Positions 5,555-8,166 of a DNA stretch of 8,166 nucleotides are shown one piece after another. Source of the stretch: a bacterium (GTDB lineage Bacteria > Patescibacteria > Paceibacteria > UBA9973 > UBA6065). The translations under genes were made by a program, and so were the position numbers. The DNA lies in contig JAUXUT010000063.1 of NCBI GenBank assembly GCA_030680695.1, forward strand, positions 1-8,166, in the 5' to 3' direction. Numbering within the stretch: position 1 is the first letter of the stretch; every line of letters starts with the position of its first letter. The notes under the pieces were generated by a model, which searched no databases, had not been told where the DNA came from, and saw only the letters and a program-made list of their open reading frames with translations.

Positions 5555-6697
5555 TTACTTGGATGGCTCATAAACACAAGCCGGATCACTCTCAAGATAA
5601 TCTCCCGTGACGCCATACGCGCGTCCGCGCTGACCACCACATACATCACGGTATTCGCAGATTCCACAGCGTCCCTTTATCTTGTCGGGAGTGCGCAGGT
5701 CGGTGAAAAGCTGTGAGTTGCGGTAGACATCGATCACATCATCCTCACGGACGTTGCCTGCCGTGATCGGCAAAAATCCAGAGGGTTGGATCTCGCCGAT
5801 GTGCGAGATGAACAAAAATCCATTGCCATCGTTGACGCCGCGCGTCGGGCGATTGAGACCATCTGCATATTGAAAACCCGCGCCCTGAAAAGTGACCGAT
5901 GTATCGCCACCTTGTTCCGCGCGTTTGCGTTCGATGGCAACGCGGCGATACATCGGCGCAGCCGTGGATTTAATGTCAAACGGCGCAGTCTTGGAAAGGT
6001 CATACAGCCAATTGAACGTACGCTCGTGTTCTTCAGCGGAGATCATATTTTTGACCTGGGCACGCCCAGTCGGCACAAGGAAGAACAACGACCATTGCAC
6101 CGCGCCTACTTCCTGAATGAATGGCACCATTTCATCGAGAATATCGACATTATGTTTTGAGATGGTTGTATTCACCTGCACACTAATCCCGATCTCCTGA
6201 GCACGATGCAAAATATCCATCGTGCGCTGCCATGAGCCAGCCACCTGCCGAAAATTATCGTGGATTTCTGCGCTGGGCGCATCCAGTGAGAGCGCAATGC
6301 GGCGAATCCCCGCATCGCGTACTTTCTCAAGCCGCGCGGTTGTTGGCAGTGCAGTGGCGGTTGGGGTCAACGAGCATCGAAGACCTTTTTGCGTGGCGTA
6401 AGCGATCAGCTCATGCAAATCCTTGCGCATCATCGGGTCGCCGCCAGTGAAGATCAGGATCGGGGAGCCGAAATCAGCCAAACGGTCAATGAGGCGAAGC
6501 GCTTCTTCCGTATTCAATTCATTTGGGTCAGGGGTGTGCATCGCATCTGCTCGGCAGTGGACGCAGGCGTAAGCGCAGGCGCGTGTCACTTCCCACGCAA
6601 TCGTAAAGGGAGCCAGATTGAAGTCGGCATGAACCATGTGTTCGTTATGCATCGACCGCTCAGACGCGGCGCGGGGGGTTAGGTTTTCTAATGACAT
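5555..6697 (-). CDS. Radical SAM/SPASM protein, AhbD-like (possibly TIGR04053 family)
   Basis: A 380-residue radical SAM enzyme. The SAM-cleaving 4Fe-4S motif CxxxCxxC is Cys41, Cys45 and Cys48 in VTRACAYACVHCRA. TGGDP (84-88) is the SAM-binding GGE-type loop with Asp in place of Glu. The C-terminal SPASM-like region has CxxCx5C (Cys344, 347, 353), then Cys374, for an auxiliary cluster. The C-terminal pattern CGGQRGRAYGVTGDYLESDPAC resembles AhbD/NirJ heme-pathway enzymes, except that Gln stands where AhbD has a further Cys. I recall similar proteins as the TIGR04053 family, which lacks a proven reaction. The start at 6697 has GAGAGG nine bases upstream. It follows hemB after a 66-bp gap made of heptad repeats. 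A heme role, such as oxygen-independent coproheme decarboxylation, is inferred from position and resemblance. Peptide modification is the main alternative, but no precursor peptide gene is seen. Confidence 0.9.
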   Translation of the reverse strand: MSLENLTPRAASERSMHNEHMVHADFNLAPFTIAWEVTRACAYACVHCRADAMHTPDPNELNTEEALRLIDRLADFGSPILIFTGGDPMMRKDLHELIAYATQKGLRCSLTPTATALPTTARLEKVRDAGIRRIALSLDAPSAEIHDNFRQVAGSWQRTMDILHRAQEIGISVQVNTTISKHNVDILDEMVPFIQEVGAVQWSLFFLVPTGRAQVKNMISAEEHERTFNWLYDLSKTAPFDIKSTAAPMYRRVAIERKRAEQGGDTSVTFQGAGFQYADGLNRPTRGVNDGNGFLFISHIGEIQPSGFLPITAGNVREDDVIDVYRNSQLFTDLRTPDKIKGRCGICEYRDVCGGQRGRAYGVTGDYLESDPACVYEPSK

Positions 6698-6712
6698 GTT
6701 TGGTTTCCTCTC

Positions 6713-6763
6713 GTCAAATGTCGAAGGTCAAAAGTCAACGACCTGCGACCTTTGACTTTCGAC
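6713..6763. repeat. Palindromic heptad-repeat array filling the hemB / radical SAM gap
   Basis: Four 7-bp units starting GTC run on the plus strand (6713-6740, for example GTCGAAG, GTCAAAA). They meet four GTC units on the minus strand (6736-6763, for example GTCGAAA, GTCAAAG), overlapping in the middle. Arms 6721-6736 and 6747-6762 match as inverted repeats at 14 of 16 positions, so the transcript can fold into a hairpin. The array begins at the base after the hemB stop and ends at the base before the ribosome site of the next gene. Confidence 0.75.
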
Positions 6764-7807
6764 TCATTTAAGCCACTTCGCTGCTTCAACAGCGTGATAC
6801 GTAATAATTACATCCGCGCCCGCGCGCTTAATAGATGTCAACGTTTCCAATGTAACTTTTTCTTCATCCACCCAGCCATTCGCGGCGGCGGCTTTGATCA
6901 TCGAATACTCACCGCTGACGTTATATGCCGCCATCGGCAGTTCAGGGAAGGCATCCTTCACGACGCGAATGACATCGAGATACGCCAGCGCAGGCTTCAC
7001 CATCAACATATCCGCGCCTTCTTCCACATCCAAGGCGGCTTCGCGCAAGGCTTCACGCACATTGCCAGGATCCATCTGGTGAGATTTTCGGTCGCCGAAC
7101 TTTGGCGCGCCTTCCGCCGCATCGCGGAACGGGCCATAGAACGATGACGCATATTTCACGGCATACGACATGATCGGCAAGTTTTCATAACCCGATATAT
7201 CCAACGCTTCACGAATGGACACCACCATGCCATCCATCATGCCGCTCGGCGCAACAATGTCCGCGCCGCACTCGGCATGCGAGACCGCAACCTTCGCCAG
7301 CACATCCAGCGTCGGGTCGTTCAGCACATATCCCTCAGGCAACCCCGCATGAAAATGTTCGCCCGTATTCAAAATGCCGCAGTGTCCGTGGTCAGTGTAT
7401 TCGCACAAACAAACATCGGTCACCACCACCATTTCGGGAAGTTCCTTCTTGATCGCACGAATTGCCTGTTGGACAATTCCATCTTCTGAAAAGTTTTCAA
7501 GCCCGATCGGATCCTTCTCTTTGGGAATCCCAAACAGGATGACAGCGTTCACCCCTGACTTTGAGGCTGTTTCTGTTTCTCGAACTGCTTCTTCCACTGA
7601 CAGTTGATACACGCCCGGCATCGAGCGGATCTCGCTGCGACCCGTCTCATGCCGCACGAACAGCGGATAAATAAAATCGCGCGCGTTGAGTTCGGTCTCG
7701 CGCACCATTGCGCGGATGGCAGGGTTGGCGCGCAGGCGGCGCGGACGAGTAATCAGTGATCGGTGATCAGTGATCAGTTTTTGTTTTTCGAGTTCGAGTA
7801 GATTCAT
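6764..7807 (-). CDS. hemB: Delta-aminolevulinic acid dehydratase (porphobilinogen synthase), zinc type
   Basis: Condenses two 5-aminolevulinate molecules to porphobilinogen in the cytosol. The 347-residue protein contains the two active-site lysines, Lys218 in MSYAVKYASSFYGPF and Lys271 in MLMVKPALAYLD. The catalytic-zinc cysteines are Cys133, Cys135 and Cys143 in DVCLCEYTDHGHC, placing it in the zinc-dependent group. The SGEY segment (298-301) and the C-terminal ITYHA are also typical. The family usually begins shortly before RPRRLR (21-26 here). Residues 9-20 (QKLITDHRSLIT, from Gln9) are encoded largely by a heptad repeat and look like an acquired extension. The start overlaps the hemD stop as ATGA with GGAGAG just upstream. 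The next gene follows after a repeat-filled 66-bp gap. Identification is firm. Confidence 0.97.
   Translation of the reverse strand: MNLLELEKQKLITDHRSLITRPRRLRANPAIRAMVRETELNARDFIYPLFVRHETGRSEIRSMPGVYQLSVEEAVRETETASKSGVNAVILFGIPKEKDPIGLENFSEDGIVQQAIRAIKKELPEMVVVTDVCLCEYTDHGHCGILNTGEHFHAGLPEGYVLNDPTLDVLAKVAVSHAECGADIVAPSGMMDGMVVSIREALDISGYENLPIMSYAVKYASSFYGPFRDAAEGAPKFGDRKSHQMDPGNVREALREAALDVEEGADMLMVKPALAYLDVIRVVKDAFPELPMAAYNVSGEYSMIKAAAANGWVDEEKVTLETLTSIKRAGADVIITYHAVEAAKWLK
7751..7778. repeat. Four tandem heptads in the hemB 5' coding end
   Basis: Four consecutive 7-bp units on the plus strand: AATCAGT, GATCGGT, GATCAGT and GATCAGT (ACTGATC-type on the minus strand). They fall in codons 10-19 of hemB. 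Seven is not a multiple of three, so loss or gain of a unit would shift the hemB frame. The type resembles heptanucleotide short tandem repeats known from cyanobacteria. Confidence 0.8.
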
Positions 7808-8166
7808 AGTCTCTCCATGTTTGTAATGGCTTCGATCAACCCTTCAGTTGTGTATTCCTTGGCGACAACCAATCTGGTCAATCCTTCCTCTTTTGCAGCT
7901 TGTTCTGTAATGGGACCGATACAGGCGAATAACGGGTTGTTTGGAAGGTTCAATGGATCGAGTCCGTTTTGTTTTGCGATGGCGACGAAGTTTTCAACGC
8001 TTGAAGCGCTGGTAAAGGTGACTATATCCACGCCTGACTTCAACGCATTTAATCCATCCATATCTGTTTCAGCAGGCAGTGTGCGATAGACAACGATCTC
8101 GTGAACGATTCCGCCCACATTGGCAATGGATTCGGGTAATTCCTTTCGGGCGATCTCAGCGCGGGG
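7804..8166 (-). CDS. hemD: Uroporphyrinogen III synthase, C-terminal part (5' end beyond the window)
   Basis: Closes hydroxymethylbilane with inversion of ring D to give uroporphyrinogen III. The frame is open from the right edge to the stop at 7804, giving 121 codons, so about half of a 240-270-residue protein is present. HemD landmarks are RAEIARKELPE near the edge, VVYRTLP, the FTSASSVENF motif in the second domain, IGPITEQAAKEEGL, and the closing EYTTEGLIEAI. A GTG at 8118 is not the start, since the conserved RAEIARKELPE block lies before it in the same frame. The stop overlaps the hemB start as ATGA. Upstream one would expect hemA and hemC. Whether the N-terminus is fused to another domain, such as a methyltransferase, cannot be seen. 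Confidence 0.93.
   Translation of the reverse strand, partial: PRAEIARKELPESIANVGGIVHEIVVYRTLPAETDMDGLNALKSGVDIVTFTSASSVENFVAIAKQNGLDPLNLPNNPLFACIGPITEQAAKEEGLTRLVVAKEYTTEGLIEAITNMERL

Noticed and set aside
7804..8118. GTG at 8118 as the start of a short 104-residue hemD
   Set aside because: The frame continues upstream to the window edge and encodes the conserved RAEIARKELPE block, so the gene is cut by the window, not short.

Overview
The window is a heme-biosynthesis gene cluster. Every gene that can be supported lies on the minus strand, so biological order runs from high to low coordinates. Gene content is hemD (5' end outside), hemB, a radical SAM/SPASM gene, an S8 protease, hemQ/chdC, hemE, two small membrane-protein genes, hemH/cpfC and hemY/cgoX (3' end outside). 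The presence of HemQ, a ferrochelatase with the Tyr of coproporphyrin ferrochelatases, and the lack of hemN/hemF here point to the coproporphyrin-dependent route (coproporphyrinogen III -> coproporphyrin III -> coproheme -> heme b). This suggests a monoderm-type bacterium. The gene styles and abundant short heptad repeats fit Chloroflexota (Anaerolineae-like), but that placement is inference.

Layout. Unit 1 (8166 to 5555): hemD overlaps hemB by ATGA. A 66-bp gap filled almost completely by a palindromic heptad-repeat array follows, then the radical SAM gene, then a hairpin (5492-5530). A free-standing, secreted subtilisin-type protease (5397-4156) sits next, with its own ribosome site, a possible promoter and a following hairpin (4070-4098). 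Unit 2 (4021 to 1): hemQ-hemE-DUF4491-like-DUF4491-like-hemH-hemY. All five junctions overlap (ATGA or TAATG), so this block is almost certainly one translationally coupled operon.

How the genes work together. HemB makes porphobilinogen and HemD closes uroporphyrinogen III (HemA and HemC would be expected upstream, outside the window). HemE decarboxylates it to coproporphyrinogen III, HemY/CgoX oxidises that to coproporphyrin III, HemH/CpfC inserts iron, and HemQ/ChdC removes two carboxylates to give heme b. The radical SAM protein resembles AhbD-type heme synthases and might be an oxygen-independent partner or alternative, but its function is unproven. The two small membrane proteins are paralogues of each other and have no known role.

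The least ordinary content is the repeats. Period-7 or REP-like short repeats sit in or at gene ends: inside the hemB N-terminal codons, exactly between hemB and the radical SAM gene, inside the first membrane-protein gene, and at the hemE 3' end. At the hemE end the repeat encodes the protein tail and supplies the next gene's ribosome site.
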